A stretch of 64,000 nucleotides of DNA. Origin: Vavraia culicis subsp. floridensis (taxonomy: Eukaryota > Microsporidia > Pleistophoridae). Below, one piece after another: positions 41,783 through 51,034 of this stretch. Where the stretch lies: positions 30,472-94,471 of the forward strand of contig NW_007360624.1 of NCBI RefSeq assembly GCF_000192795.1. Reading direction: 5' to 3'. The notes below the pieces were generated by a model. That model saw only the letters and a list, made by a program, of their open reading frames with translations. It ran no database searches and was not told where the DNA came from. Made by a program: the position numbers and the translations under genes. Numbering within the stretch: position 1 is the first letter of the stretch; each line of letters opens with the position of its first letter.

Positions 41783-42865
41783 TTATTTATTGATCTCTCT
41801 TTCGATATAATTAACAATTTTTTCGCATTTATCACCTATCCTGTCGTACAAGGTCTCATCAACCTCTCTAACGAGAACCATTTTGTCCACCTTGTCAATT
41901 ACGCATTTCATCCGTTCATTCACCAGAAATTTACCGAGATCAGCCTCTAAGTACTCTTCCGACACACCAAATGTCAGCGCCATGGACTCCAACCCTATTG
42001 AAGAGTAACTCTCGAGCAATTGGTTGTACGAGCGTATCTTAATCTCGTTTATGAAAAAATGTATCTTGTCGCCAATGAAAATATCATCTAGAAAATGTGA
42101 CGAAAAGGCAATTAAACAGGGAAATATCTTGTCATAATAACAGTTGTAGATGGACTGCGCCAAATCATAAGCCAAGTTTACATGGTGCTTCACTTCAAGC
42201 ACATCCGTGCTTTTGAGAACCCTCTCGTGGAGCTGCACTCGACTGAAAGAAAGAAGACCACAGAAAATTGTATAGTTGACCGCGGTTTCGTAGCTATACA
42301 GTTCGCTGCACTGAAATGTGGCCAGTGATGAGGCAAAAAGATCAGCTGCCTGTTCATAATTACTTTTCAACAGGTTATAAAAGGCGTAATACACCTTAAA
42401 CTTGTTTTTTCGGTCCCAATCACAGTCTTTCTCACTCAGTTTCAACCCTACATTTATTTTGTCATGTATCAGGGAGTAGTCCTTAAATATCATTCCAAGC
42501 CTAATTTGACAAAGAACAATGTCCATTTTTGTGGATGTGGTCAACCCTACATCACTGCTTTCCTCTAAAAAAGAGGAAAGATCTCCAATCTTCGCCAGGT
42601 ACTCCAATCGTTCCTTTTTAATATTCTTGCCATCATCTTCAGTCTGCTGCTCAGATATCCTCCGCAGAACCTCCTCGTTTTTTTTAAGGATTGGATGATA
42701 CACCTCTGGTTCATCCGGCAGTATGTGCTTGTTGCAGAGAGCATGGTACATGTGCCCCATTTCATTTTCTATTAAATAGTTTTTCAGTTCTGTATGATCA
42801 CCCTCTTTCGACTTCTTTATTTTCGCCAAGATCTCAAGCGTGGGCTCCTTGAACTCCGATTCCAT
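41783..42865 (-). CDS. RPN7: 26S proteasome regulatory subunit Rpn7 (PSMD6)
   Basis: This 360-aa lid subunit of the 19S proteasome has an N-terminal helical-repeat region (LKNYLIENEMGHMYHALC; DIVLCQIRLGMIFKDYSLI), then KFKVYYAFYNLLKSNYEQAA and FCGLLSFSRVQL. A C-terminal PCI winged-helix (EIKIRSYNQLLESYSSIGLE, then FGVSEEYLEADLGKFLVNER) closes it. The length is close to PSMD6 (389 aa). The start at 42865 follows GCACCCCTGC; the upstream frame adds 41 unrelated residues. Confidence 0.9.
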   Translation of the reverse strand: MESEFKEPTLEILAKIKKSKEGDHTELKNYLIENEMGHMYHALCNKHILPDEPEVYHPILKKNEEVLRRISEQQTEDDGKNIKKERLEYLAKIGDLSSFLEESSDVGLTTSTKMDIVLCQIRLGMIFKDYSLIHDKINVGLKLSEKDCDWDRKNKFKVYYAFYNLLKSNYEQAADLFASSLATFQCSELYSYETAVNYTIFCGLLSFSRVQLHERVLKSTDVLEVKHHVNLAYDLAQSIYNCYYDKIFPCLIAFSSHFLDDIFIGDKIHFFINEIKIRSYNQLLESYSSIGLESMALTFGVSEEYLEADLGKFLVNERMKCVIDKVDKMVLVREVDETLYDRIGDKCEKIVNYIEREINK

Positions 42866-43356
42866 GCAGGGGTGCAAATTTACGTGTTTTTGATAAATTG
42901 TTTTCATTTGGAATGGCAACAAAGATAAATGACAGCCATTTCTGGAGTAGCAAGCGAATTTATTACCAATAACAGCTACGGTTGACAATATTACATTTTC
43001 AAATTAAAGTTGTCTTTATCAGCAGCAAGTCAACATTGTTTTGACTGTAAACAGCTGTCAATTAATTTGTTGTATCTCTTAACGTACACGCCTATTTACT
43101 GAAGTAACACATCTCGTATGGCTTAGCATCCCAATTTCCACGCTAATCTAACAAGTACCTCAAACTGCAATGAATATGATTAAATATTTAAATTGGCTGT
43201 CATCATCAGAATAACGGGCTAATAACACAGTTTATATCCACCTCGTATTCTTTTTGTACAAGAAAATGAAGCTTGGTCCTTTGAACATTCTCAGTTTGTA
43301 AATCATTTTATTGTTTTTGCCATACTTTTGTTTTGCAAATTTAAATGGCCCCCAGA
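42866..43356. other. Divergent intergenic region
   Basis: 491 bp between divergent Rpn7 and the RRM protein. No extra gene. Confidence 0.5.
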
Positions 43357-44406
43357 ATGGAGGACAAAACCAACAAAATTCTCAACACGCGCACCATCAG
43401 AATAGAGAACACGCCAGATACATTCAACATCACCAGCATAATAGATTTAATAAAAGATTGTGAATTAGAATCCATAGTCGTAGAGAATGGTGTTTATTAT
43501 TTAAACTTCTTCGAATACTTTGTTTTTTACATAGCGTATAATGAACTGATAAAGGAAGGAAACGTCGGCGAGGATATAGCTATAAGTTACGTTGAAAGCG
43601 GTGCTATGCCGGCGAACAAGCTGCTTGCCCATCAGGCTGGTGCCTCACGAAGCATTTATTTCTCTAATATTGATGATAATATGGACAAGGAATACTTCGA
43701 AAGTATTTGTATGAAACACGGAGAGATAGAAAACATGAAGATAAGTAAAGAGAAAAGACATGTACAGATAAGGTTCTACAAGTTTGAAAGCGCCATGAGC
43801 TGCATGGAGAGCCTGCACAAGGGCAACGGGAAGAGTAGGCGGTACGGGTTTCACAGGATGAAATCGCACAACAAGGCGTTCCACTGCAACAGAACACTAT
43901 ATCTGGGTAACGTACAGAGCGAAGTTACGGCATCAGGTGTTCTCAACCACTGTCGAGGCGGTGCAATCTTTTCTATAAAGTTTTTAAGGGAGAAAAAGTG
44001 TGCTTTTCTTACTTTTATAAATCCACATGCCGCAGAAGCATTTCTTCATAACTGTTCGCTCAACCCACTCACCGTTAAAAAACACAGGATTAAAGTTACT
44101 CACGGAAATAATTCTAACATTCCCATAAACATGATGCTTGCGCTGTACCATGGTTCAACAAGGTCAATACAGGTAAAAAATATCGATGATGTTCTTGATA
44201 TGGAGCAGATCGAAAGTGTGTACAAGGAAAATGGTGCTGTAGTCTACAATTTTCTATCGCTGTATGCGGCCACGAAAGCAATGGAAAACTTAAGGAGTAC
44301 TTGTAACGAGGATCAGGTCATGTATGTCCCCGATAGATGTGATATTGTCAATTCGACCGAGGTGATGCTGTACATGCACTACAATGAATTTATTAAGAAG
44401 AATTAA
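43357..44406 (+). CDS. MRN1: RRM RNA-binding protein, Mrn1/Nrd1-like
   Basis: This 349-aa protein has several RRM-like units. An N-terminal degenerate one spans about 10-75. SIYFSNIDDNMDKEYFESIC begins one near 100, NRTLYLGNVQSEVTASGVLN begins one near 180, and SIQVKNIDDVLDMEQI begins one near 268. The block CRGGAIFSIKFLREKKCAFL followed by TFINPHAAEAF closely follows the fungal Mrn1/S. pombe Nrd1 repeat (HVRGG...V+FLPEKNCAFI.F). Those proteins bind mRNAs and influence stability. The start at 43357 is preferred over 43345 because GCCCCCAGA lies directly before it. Confidence 0.78.
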   Translation: MEDKTNKILNTRTIRIENTPDTFNITSIIDLIKDCELESIVVENGVYYLNFFEYFVFYIAYNELIKEGNVGEDIAISYVESGAMPANKLLAHQAGASRSIYFSNIDDNMDKEYFESICMKHGEIENMKISKEKRHVQIRFYKFESAMSCMESLHKGNGKSRRYGFHRMKSHNKAFHCNRTLYLGNVQSEVTASGVLNHCRGGAIFSIKFLREKKCAFLTFINPHAAEAFLHNCSLNPLTVKKHRIKVTHGNNSNIPINMMLALYHGSTRSIQVKNIDDVLDMEQIESVYKENGAVVYNFLSLYAATKAMENLRSTCNEDQVMYVPDRCDIVNSTEVMLYMHYNEFIKKN

Positions 44407-45284
44407 AGATTGTCATTTTGGCTACATCCTGAGAATTTTGCCTTTTTATCGATGTTTTACCTGTCTGCGCAATAAACGGCCCATTAAATATTTTTCGCTA
44501 CTTTTATCGTGTTACTGTGTTTTTTACACGGTTGTACCGCTATCAGGTGTTATTTTTGCGTCAAACAAAGGCTTTAGCGGTTCAAAGAGTTGTAATTGAT
44601 CCTTTTTACGACGAATATCGCTATTAATTCTGTTTGCTCCATATGATGTTTTCAAACGCTATTCGACAGAAGAATAGCTTCTTATTCAACAGAGAATTCT
44701 CCAGGTTGATAAACATGGTGAGTATTTTGAGTAGGCATGATACAGGATTTCATGACAACGTACAGTATTGTTTATTAGAACTAGTTGGATATATGTGATA
44801 GAACAGCTTCTTGTCTGTACTACTTGTTCACACAGATTATTTACGTACTTTGGCCGAAGTTACTCCTTGCTAGCGTTTTTGTGATGCATTCTCAGCGTAA
44901 TTTTTGGCATATTTATCGGTTTGATCGAAGTACCTTCACAGAAAATCTGCCGGACCTCTAATTTATAGGATAACTATGACTCATGAAAATGGATTAACTC
45001 GGCCAAAACTTACAAAAACGCGGTTTGATGAAGAATTTTTGTTGAAATAAACTGCACATCAGCATCCAAAAACGATATATCGCGGTAATGAGTAGTGCGT
45101 CATGTTATTTAAGATAGATCCTTGATGTGATGAACTGCTGTAAGGCCGTGTTTCTCTCTGCAGTGATCAATTCATAAGCTAATTTGCTCGCCATTACTTA
45201 TTTGAGTGTTTATCGCTAAATCCGTGTAATACGAGAGCCTTCTGTTACAACGCGTTAAACCAATGCGGTACTTCAAATTGACCC
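44407..45284. other. Intergenic region
   Basis: About 0.9 kb. A 50-codon ORF from 44643 is too weak to call. The missing start of the next gene may lie here. Confidence 0.45.
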
Positions 45285-45722
45285 TTCATTGTGTTTGTTG
45301 CCATCAATTCAGAGGAGGTGCTAAAAAAACAGCAAGAAGTTGCCCAAGAGAAATCGATCATACTGCGGTTATACAAGAATTGCTGTAAATCCTTCAAATG
45401 TGACATATTACACTACAAAATAAGGAACAAGGAGAACACAGAGTTGTACAAGCACTGCAAATACTATTTTCTTATCAAGTTTATAATACTGCACAGCTAT
45501 GATGAACTTGTCAGTTCTATCGACTTGAAATTGATTGTTAGCGACGAAAAACTTTTTCTTTATCTGCTAGAAAAGGTGATCGATGACTCTGATCTGGTCA
45601 GAGCCCGTAAGATGCTTATGTTTGCCAAAAAGCACAAGTATTTTAACAGAAAATATTACGACTTGAAGGAAAGGTACAAAAGAGTGTGCAGACGGGCAAG
45701 AAAGTTTGCTTTATACGAGTAA
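45285..45722 (+). CDS. Hypothetical basic helical protein, start codon unclear
   Basis: About 145 aa, helix-rich and basic toward the C-terminus (RARKMLMFAKKHKYFNRKYY; RYKRVCRRARKF). I do not recognise it. The frame opens after TGA at 45279-45281 and contains no ATG until near its end. A perfect start motif, AAATTGACCC, leads into TTC ATT GTG TTT, so initiation at ATT (45288) or GTG (45291) would fit. A small 5' exon is the other option, but I found no GTAAGT-type site that restores the frame. Confidence 0.6.
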   Translation, partial: FIVFVAINSEEVLKKQQEVAQEKSIILRLYKNCCKSFKCDILHYKIRNKENTELYKHCKYYFLIKFIILHSYDELVSSIDLKLIVSDEKLFLYLLEKVIDDSDLVRARKMLMFAKKHKYFNRKYYDLKERYKRVCRRARKFALYE

Positions 45723-46205
45723 AAAGTTTGTGAGGTGTTGTATACGAATGTGATGGTGTTTAAAAAGTATTTGATCTGTTTATTATGTAAATTGCGCTGA
45801 GTTTGACGTGAAAAGTTTTTATTACCTTGGCTTGAGTGCTGCACAGCGTATAATTCGTAGTTCAGATGAGCCTGCCTCGTAAGAAAACATAAACCATATT
45901 AATGTTCGAATCAAGGATATTCTGCTAGATCAAATTTCATACGCTCATCCGTTGTAAAACCATATGATTGTCTTGAACAGCTGATCACTTCGTCATAAAA
46001 ACATTTTATTCGGCTCTCGTATTCAACCCGAGCACACCATGAACTGTAATAGCCATCTAACACGCGATGTAGGGTGGTGAGCCTTGCAAGATTTATCCAC
46101 ACCAAGAGAGATTTTTACGACAGGCAGCAGCTCTGCATCGTGACAGAGCCGTTCACAACGTGCACGCAGCACATGACATAGTTAACAATTCTCCAAATAT
46201 ATCAT
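45723..46205. other. Intergenic region (convergent)
   Basis: 483 bp between convergent genes. A 64-codon minus frame at 45911-46105 has no ATG and is not called. Confidence 0.5.
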
Positions 46206-47087
46206 TTATTCTACTTCATAAACAGCAAATTGCACAAGCTCGTTTTTAAACACTTTCTCATCAAGATTCTTTTGTTTAATTTTGTTAACATTGATGTCAT
46301 TAAAACAGTACCACTTATCACATCTCCTACCATAAACATAGGAATGGTTTTCTAATATTTCAGTTCGTTTGACTTTAACCGGCACTTTATCTCTAACAAT
46401 GATGCTTCTGAGAAAATATTTTTTTGAATTTACTGTGACTTCGGGATCGCATATGTACTCGTAAGTACTGAAATCGAAATTTTTGAGTTTCTTCTGAAAT
46501 TTTATTATTATGATCTGTGAGAAAACCACGCTTTTATCCATACTGGAGTTGTTAAATGTTTCTTGCAAAAGCCCTAAGGCACCTATTCGCGTGTTGTTTT
46601 CCAGTATGGGGCATCGACAATAGTAGGACGGTACATTAATGTACGGATTTATCTTCTTACAATCGTCGTAGGAAAGGAACAAATTACTATCAGGAAATTC
46701 TGTTGTTATATTTCTGGCCAGATATTGGTAAATTACCGCTGGATCATTTCCTCGTTTATTCCAGTCAACGTTTTTGTGATCTCTAAAAATTTTTTTGTAG
46801 TGTGGCAGCGGATCTATGTGCGATCTGCTTTTTATTTTTTTAATCAGTTTTACGAGGTTGTAGACCACAGGGTTTTGGCTCTTATCCTTTTTTGTAATTG
46901 TTGTTGCAAAATATTTGCAGCTCAGCAGGCTTTGAATAGTACTATTTATGTAACATACCCCCGTCTTATTGTCTAGTTTGCAGACTCCCTTTGGGCGGAA
47001 CACCTCGTATAATATGTAGACTGAAGCCACGAGCGCGATTATTCCACCTATGATCAGTATGTAGAGGTATGTTTGCTTTTTAGACAT
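46206..47087 (-). CDS. Membrane-anchored USP-type deubiquitinase, minimal
   Basis: This 293-aa protein starts with one transmembrane segment (YILIIGGIIALVASVYILYE, about 9-28). A small ubiquitin-specific protease domain follows. The Cys box reads GVCYINSTIQSLLSC with Cys45 as nucleophile (family: NTCYLNS..Q.L). The His box is ENHSYVYGRRCDKWYCFND (family: GHY.aYv....WY.F.D). Between them the usual fingers are largely missing; two CRC/CK segments near 160-185 may be a reduced zinc site. Usual USP domains have at least 300 residues. The TM-first layout resembles USP30 or yeast Ubp1. The start at 47087 has GGGCATCA directly upstream. Confidence 0.78.
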   Translation of the reverse strand: MSKKQTYLYILIIGGIIALVASVYILYEVFRPKGVCKLDNKTGVCYINSTIQSLLSCKYFATTITKKDKSQNPVVYNLVKLIKKIKSRSHIDPLPHYKKIFRDHKNVDWNKRGNDPAVIYQYLARNITTEFPDSNLFLSYDDCKKINPYINVPSYYCRCPILENNTRIGALGLLQETFNNSSMDKSVVFSQIIIIKFQKKLKNFDFSTYEYICDPEVTVNSKKYFLRSIIVRDKVPVKVKRTEILENHSYVYGRRCDKWYCFNDINVNKIKQKNLDEKVFKNELVQFAVYEVE

Positions 47088-47166
47088 TGATGCCCTTAGC
47101 ACCGTTTCTTTTATATTTTTTAATCATACCCCGAAGGGATATTTCTTTAATATGGCTATTTGCACG
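47088..47166. other. Upstream region of the deubiquitinase
   Basis: Short AT-rich stretch before the repeat. CCCCGAAGGG occurs at about 47130. Confidence 0.4.
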
Positions 47167-47239
47167 AATTTAGTTACATTACATCGTATTGTGAGTAGCA
47201 GGGGAATGATAAGTAAATTTATTTACATTACATCGTATT
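47167..47239. repeat. Direct repeat pair, 24 nt
   Basis: 47167-47190 and 47216-47239 share AATTTA(G/T)TTACATTACATCG plus TATT with one mismatch, offset by 49 bp. A 56-codon plus-strand ORF from the ATG near 47152 crosses both copies and is probably fortuitous. Confidence 0.7.
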
Positions 47240-48046
47240 ACATAAAAACTGTGAAGAAGACTATGATCATCTTTTTTGCACTATATCACATTTTTAATAG
47301 GTTAAAATATCACAATTAACCATCATTAATCAGATAAAATACGTACAACAAAGAACACTCCTGTCTAATCCTATACTTACTAATTTATCTTGTTTTGGGA
47401 GTTAGCTCATCACTTATTTGGTCATGTTGGGATAGAACATTAGGTACATTGCGATGAATGGTCACATACCGTGCAATTTACTAGTAGGGTGCACGTACTA
47501 TCCATTCTGAACATTTTATCATTCGGTCCTATACCAAGCTCTTAATTATTATTTCTCGTATGGCTAAGGATTGGTGCTATTCTTTGGGAACGGAAATATG
47601 GTTTTTACACAAAGTACGTTTATTCACCTCCTCTATGAATATACTAACCACCTACGGTAGCACAGGGCTGCAACGGGATGCTTATCTAAAAGTATCGAAC
47701 GAAAGAAGTGCCGAAAATTGGTATGTTAAAGCATCTTTGAACCGCTGTAAAGTAATTTTAACGCATCAGGGTCTGTCGATGCCTATATATTGATGATAGA
47801 CCGGTATGAAGGCTCTTAGTAAGAAGTTAAACACTGGCACCAGAACTGCAGTCCTGTTTGTTCTTCAACAACTTTATTTAAAGCTGAGCTTGGTCACAAA
47901 GCGTATGTGCTATTAAGTCTGGCATAAGAAGGCATCATTAAGAATGGCACTCTTCACGTTAGAAAATGGCGAATACCACTATTTTTTGTTCCGTACACAC
48001 GCTCAGCACTAATGCGATATTTCAACGAATGGAAATTTAATGTATA
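47240..48046. other. Intergenic region
   Basis: About 0.8 kb. The 77-codon ATG ORF at 47560-47793 lacks a start motif and homology and is not called. Confidence 0.45.
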
Positions 48047-48619
48047 CTACCAACGCTCGCCCAAGGATGATTCATCTGTTTTCACACACTTCATTTTAAT
48101 CTTCGGGCCCAGTTCTTTTAGTCCAATTTTTACGCACCGACCCTCATTTCTCAGAATTTTGTAGTGCCTCACGTAAATGCACTCACCATCCCTCGTAAAA
48201 TTTATGACTCGCTCTACACTATCCACGTTTTCGAAATGCTGCCTGCCAAACAGTTTCTTAAACGCATCATCCTTGTCGAACCCACTGAACGTCAGCAAGG
48301 CATCGCTCTTGTAATTACCATTGACAGAATAAGCATCAAATCCCATAACCTGCAAATAAATGGTCATCTGTTCGTTTGCTTTGCTCATTTTTATGTGTAT
48401 GCTGTTCTTAGACTCTTTAAGAACTATGAAGGTGTCTATACGATACATTTCGGCCAATTTCTTGTATAGTTTGAAGTCAAACTTGTTGGTCTCGTTGAAT
48501 CGTGTGTTTGTATTAGGTTCAAACATTCTCTTGATCGAATTTAACAAGATCTTTGCTTTCTTTGATATTTTGCCGTATCTAACGATGAACTTGATCTGAT
48601 CCTCGACATTCTCTGACAT
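48047..48619 (-). CDS. SSF1: Brix-domain ribosome assembly factor Ssf1/Peter Pan-like
   Basis: This 190-aa Brix-domain protein acts in 60S subunit assembly. FIVRYGKISKKAKILLNSIK, continuing to RMFEPNTNTRF, matches the Ssf1/PPAN opening (..RRG.....L..L..D.RK.MEP.TA..L). FIVLKESKNSIHIKMSKAN is the central strand pair. The end GECIYVRHYKI, then VKIGLKELGPKIKMKCVKTD, matches the terminal Brix strands. It lacks the charged C-terminal tail of yeast Ssf1 (about 453 aa). TTTACCC abuts the ATG at 48619; the upstream frame is ignored. Confidence 0.78.
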   Translation of the reverse strand: MSENVEDQIKFIVRYGKISKKAKILLNSIKRMFEPNTNTRFNETNKFDFKLYKKLAEMYRIDTFIVLKESKNSIHIKMSKANEQMTIYLQVMGFDAYSVNGNYKSDALLTFSGFDKDDAFKKLFGRQHFENVDSVERVINFTRDGECIYVRHYKILRNEGRCVKIGLKELGPKIKMKCVKTDESSLGERW

Positions 48620-49409
48620 GGGTAAACCGAAAAGATTCGAAAAATTATAAAAGCACCAATAACGAATAATCGATTGAACAAAATGAACTAAACAGCTTGA
48701 AAACAACAAACTCTACGATAAAACATTCGCTGTCATGGTGTTTTTAGTTACTTCGTGCAGTAGGAATGAAAATATTGGGCACTCTTGGTGAGGGCACGGT
48801 AATTGTTATTTGATTGAAGCATTAGATCGGCCCAGTATCGCTTCATACAAAACAATTTGACTTATAAACGGGGTATACATGACAAATCATCTATGCTGTC
48901 ACGTACAAACTTAGTCTGCTATTTTTACGCCGTAGACCGGTATTAAACATATTTCTAGCTGAGAGCGTTATATTTGAAACAAAATCAGCGTTAAATTGAT
49001 GTAACGCGCTCCTACATTCAACCACGTTCTATGGTGAACGTATCCAGAAAGAAGAGCAGCTTGATACAAGCATGGCACAGATAAACTTGTTCACAATGAA
49101 ATGTATTTGTCCCACAAAGTAATACCATTTTGCTTGGATTGTGCATATTTCGGGTATAAACAACACGATTAACGCGGTACACCATTTTATACCCGTTGAA
49201 CAAACAGTACCTCGATTAAAGTATGCTCACGTGGTTTATCACACCATTATGAGATTCTTGCCGTGCAAGATCATCATAGAAGATTATTTTGTCTTAGAAA
49301 CCATTCAACTGCAGTATCATCTCATGACATGATTACAAGGTAAATTGATCATGCTCAAATAGAATTCATTCATGCACAAAAGTATAAATAAAACCGTTTT
49401 TCACATTGC
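48620..49409. other. Divergent intergenic region
   Basis: About 0.8 kb. A TATAAATA element lies about 20 bp before the next gene's ATG. No gene seen. Confidence 0.5.
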
Positions 49410-49960
49410 ATGACCGATTATAGCCCTGATGATGACTCACAGCTCTACAGCAATGTGAAGGAGATCGAGTCACTCTTAAAGGAGTGCCAAGATCAGGTAA
49501 CTGGTAAGTTGTTGATTCTAATTAGATAATTTAAAGGGCATTTACAAAAGCATACAGGAATATGTGCAGGAAAAAAGTGATCTGGTAAACGAGCGGAATA
49601 TAACGGCAGAAAAAATTATAAGCGAGTTGCTGCAGAGCATTGATGCCCTCAAAAAGGAGAGGAAAGACATGAAAAGTTCGTATTTCAAAATAAAGGCAGG
49701 TATGAAGAGCTTGTTCGAGATTAACAGCTGCAAACAGGAAGGTGAAAAGAATGCTGATCATTAAAACCGGTGTATGTGCATTGCATACAGGCATGTGTAC
49801 AACGATGCGGTGTGAGCCTGATTTGTATTCTTTGTGGCGCGGCACAGATGAACCAATGATCCGTGAACTGAAGGTTATCGAAGTTAATGCTGGTTTTAAT
49901 GCGCTGGCAGACAGGCTGCGGCTCAGTAATCGATCAGGTTTTCTTAAACAAACCATCTGA
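49410..49960 (+). CDS. Three-exon coiled-coil protein, possibly kinetochore Spc24/Spc25-like
   Basis: Proposed exons are 49410-49503, 49526-49699 and 49728-49960, giving 166 aa. The first two-thirds form a coiled coil (VKEIESLLKECQDQV; EYVQEKSDLVNERN; LQSIDALKKERKDM). The third exon encodes a small globular end with MRCEPDLYSLW and LKVIEVNAGFNALADRLRLS. That layout, and the end pattern 'V.E...(F/L)..L...L......FLK', is reminiscent of Spc25/Spc24 of the Ndc80 complex; this is weak inference. Without intron 1 the frame stops at 49531. Without intron 2 the coiled coil ends at 49764 and the coding-like third segment lacks a proper start. Confidence 0.6.
49504..49525 (+). other. Candidate 22-nt intron
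   Basis: GTAAGTTGTTGATTC followed by TAATTAG. It has a canonical GTAAGT donor and a branch-like CTAAT merged with the acceptor AG, as described for short microsporidian introns. Its length is not a multiple of three, and its removal is needed to keep the frame open. Confidence 0.75.
49700..49727 (+). other. Candidate 28-nt intron
   Basis: It starts GTATGA and ends GATTAACAG. Removing it shifts the reading into the frame of the downstream coding-like segment exactly (GCA G|CT GCA). The donor is less canonical than GTAAGT. Retention would give a shorter protein ending at 49764. Confidence 0.5.
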
Positions 49961-50379
49961 TTACGAATCGTTCACCGAGTAAAAAATGAACGTGCGCCCC
50001 GCATAAACTACCAGCACTAAATTTTTTATTGCAGATCGTTTGTTCATCCTCCCACACAGCTACGGCAAAAACCTCTTTGCGTTAAGACGGCCATCAAAGC
50101 AACAACTGCAAAGTTTGTTTTGTACGAAGGCAATGCGTTTGACAGAGCATACACCCAAAAACGGCTTACCATCGGTTGCTACCTTATGAGGACTCTCGCA
50201 CTATGAATTGCCATAGAACAGCTAATTGACAGGTGTAGCCTGCATTTGAGTACCAACCGATCTAAAAAATTGAAAATGTGCCGGCAGCACGAGCCGTGAA
50301 ATGAACCGCTGTGGCACCGAGCATGCGATCCTGTACCTTCGACCAACTCTACTCACAAATTTACCAACGAAATTTAATA
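49961..50379. other. Intergenic region (convergent)
   Basis: 419 bp between convergent genes. Nothing seen. Confidence 0.5.
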
Positions 50380-50706
50380 TTAAACCAACTTTTCTTCGTG
50401 CTCAACCGCATAGCCCACGTTCAAATTGCTTTCAAGGTGTGTGGTAGGCATTTCATTCTCATCAAGGGCAAGGTCTTTCTTAAGCGCATCAATACCATCA
50501 TCGGTGATGAAAAAATACGCGTGCCTCCAAACAAATTGTTTTCTGGCGAATCCCTTGGATACCAAGCTGATCATAAACTTCATCACCTCTTTGTCATTAA
50601 TCTCCAGCTCCGAATGTATCTGACCGCTCTTTTCCTCAACCAGGCACACACCTTCTCTAAAAAAGTACTTCTTGATCGTGAGCATCTCTTCGCGTGTCAA
50701 TTTCAT
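50380..50706 (-). CDS. RPS10: 40S ribosomal protein eS10
   Basis: This 108-aa winged-helix ribosomal protein is near yeast length (105). KKYFFREGVCLVEEK, then VMKFMISLVSKGFARKQFVW and RHAYFFITDDGIDAL, match eS10. ATACCCCATAGAAAAC precedes the ATG. The vertebrate-type Gly/Arg tail is absent. Confidence 0.93.
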   Translation of the reverse strand: MKLTREEMLTIKKYFFREGVCLVEEKSGQIHSELEINDKEVMKFMISLVSKGFARKQFVWRHAYFFITDDGIDALKKDLALDENEMPTTHLESNLNVGYAVEHEEKLV

Positions 50707-51034
50707 GTTTTCTATGGGGTATGGAATTAAACGGATAAAATTATTTTATGGTGATGTTAGAAGGGTTGGTTGATTCATGGACCAAAGACCGTGGCTAAGA
50801 CCGCTCCTAGCAGACCAGAAAAGCGTATTGTAGGGTTGTTGTATGAGGAGGTCAATAAACGTACTTTTTGCAAATAAATGAAACGAGTTGATCAATGTGA
50901 TCCCTGCCGTGCAGTAGAATTGGCATGAACTTGCTGTAATGTGTGTATTAGACCAAGAGTTTATCAAAAGACAATAATTACCGGTAAAATGGCCAAATGA
51001 TGATCAAACTAATTTTTTAAACCTATTGTACCAT
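50707..51034. other. Intergenic region
   Basis: 328 bp between eS10 and the aldo-keto reductase, both minus strand. Nothing seen. Confidence 0.5.

Noticed and set aside
44643..44795. 50-codon ORF with an ATGGTGAGT inside, as a first exon of the next gene
   Set aside because: No start motif, and the join would need a ~580-nt intron with a doubtful acceptor.
45840..45930. tRNA-like GTTCGAATC
   Set aside because: No matching T-stem, A-box or acceptor pairing could be drawn. I found no convincing tRNA or rRNA gene in the window, though a covariance search was not possible.
47560..47793. 77-codon ATG ORF
   Set aside because: No start motif, weak codon periodicity, no recognisable features.
49531..49956. 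141-codon minus-strand ORF with hydrophobic residues
   Set aside because: It lies antisense to the spliced coiled-coil gene and has no start motif; its hydrophobicity is the antisense of Lys/Glu codons.
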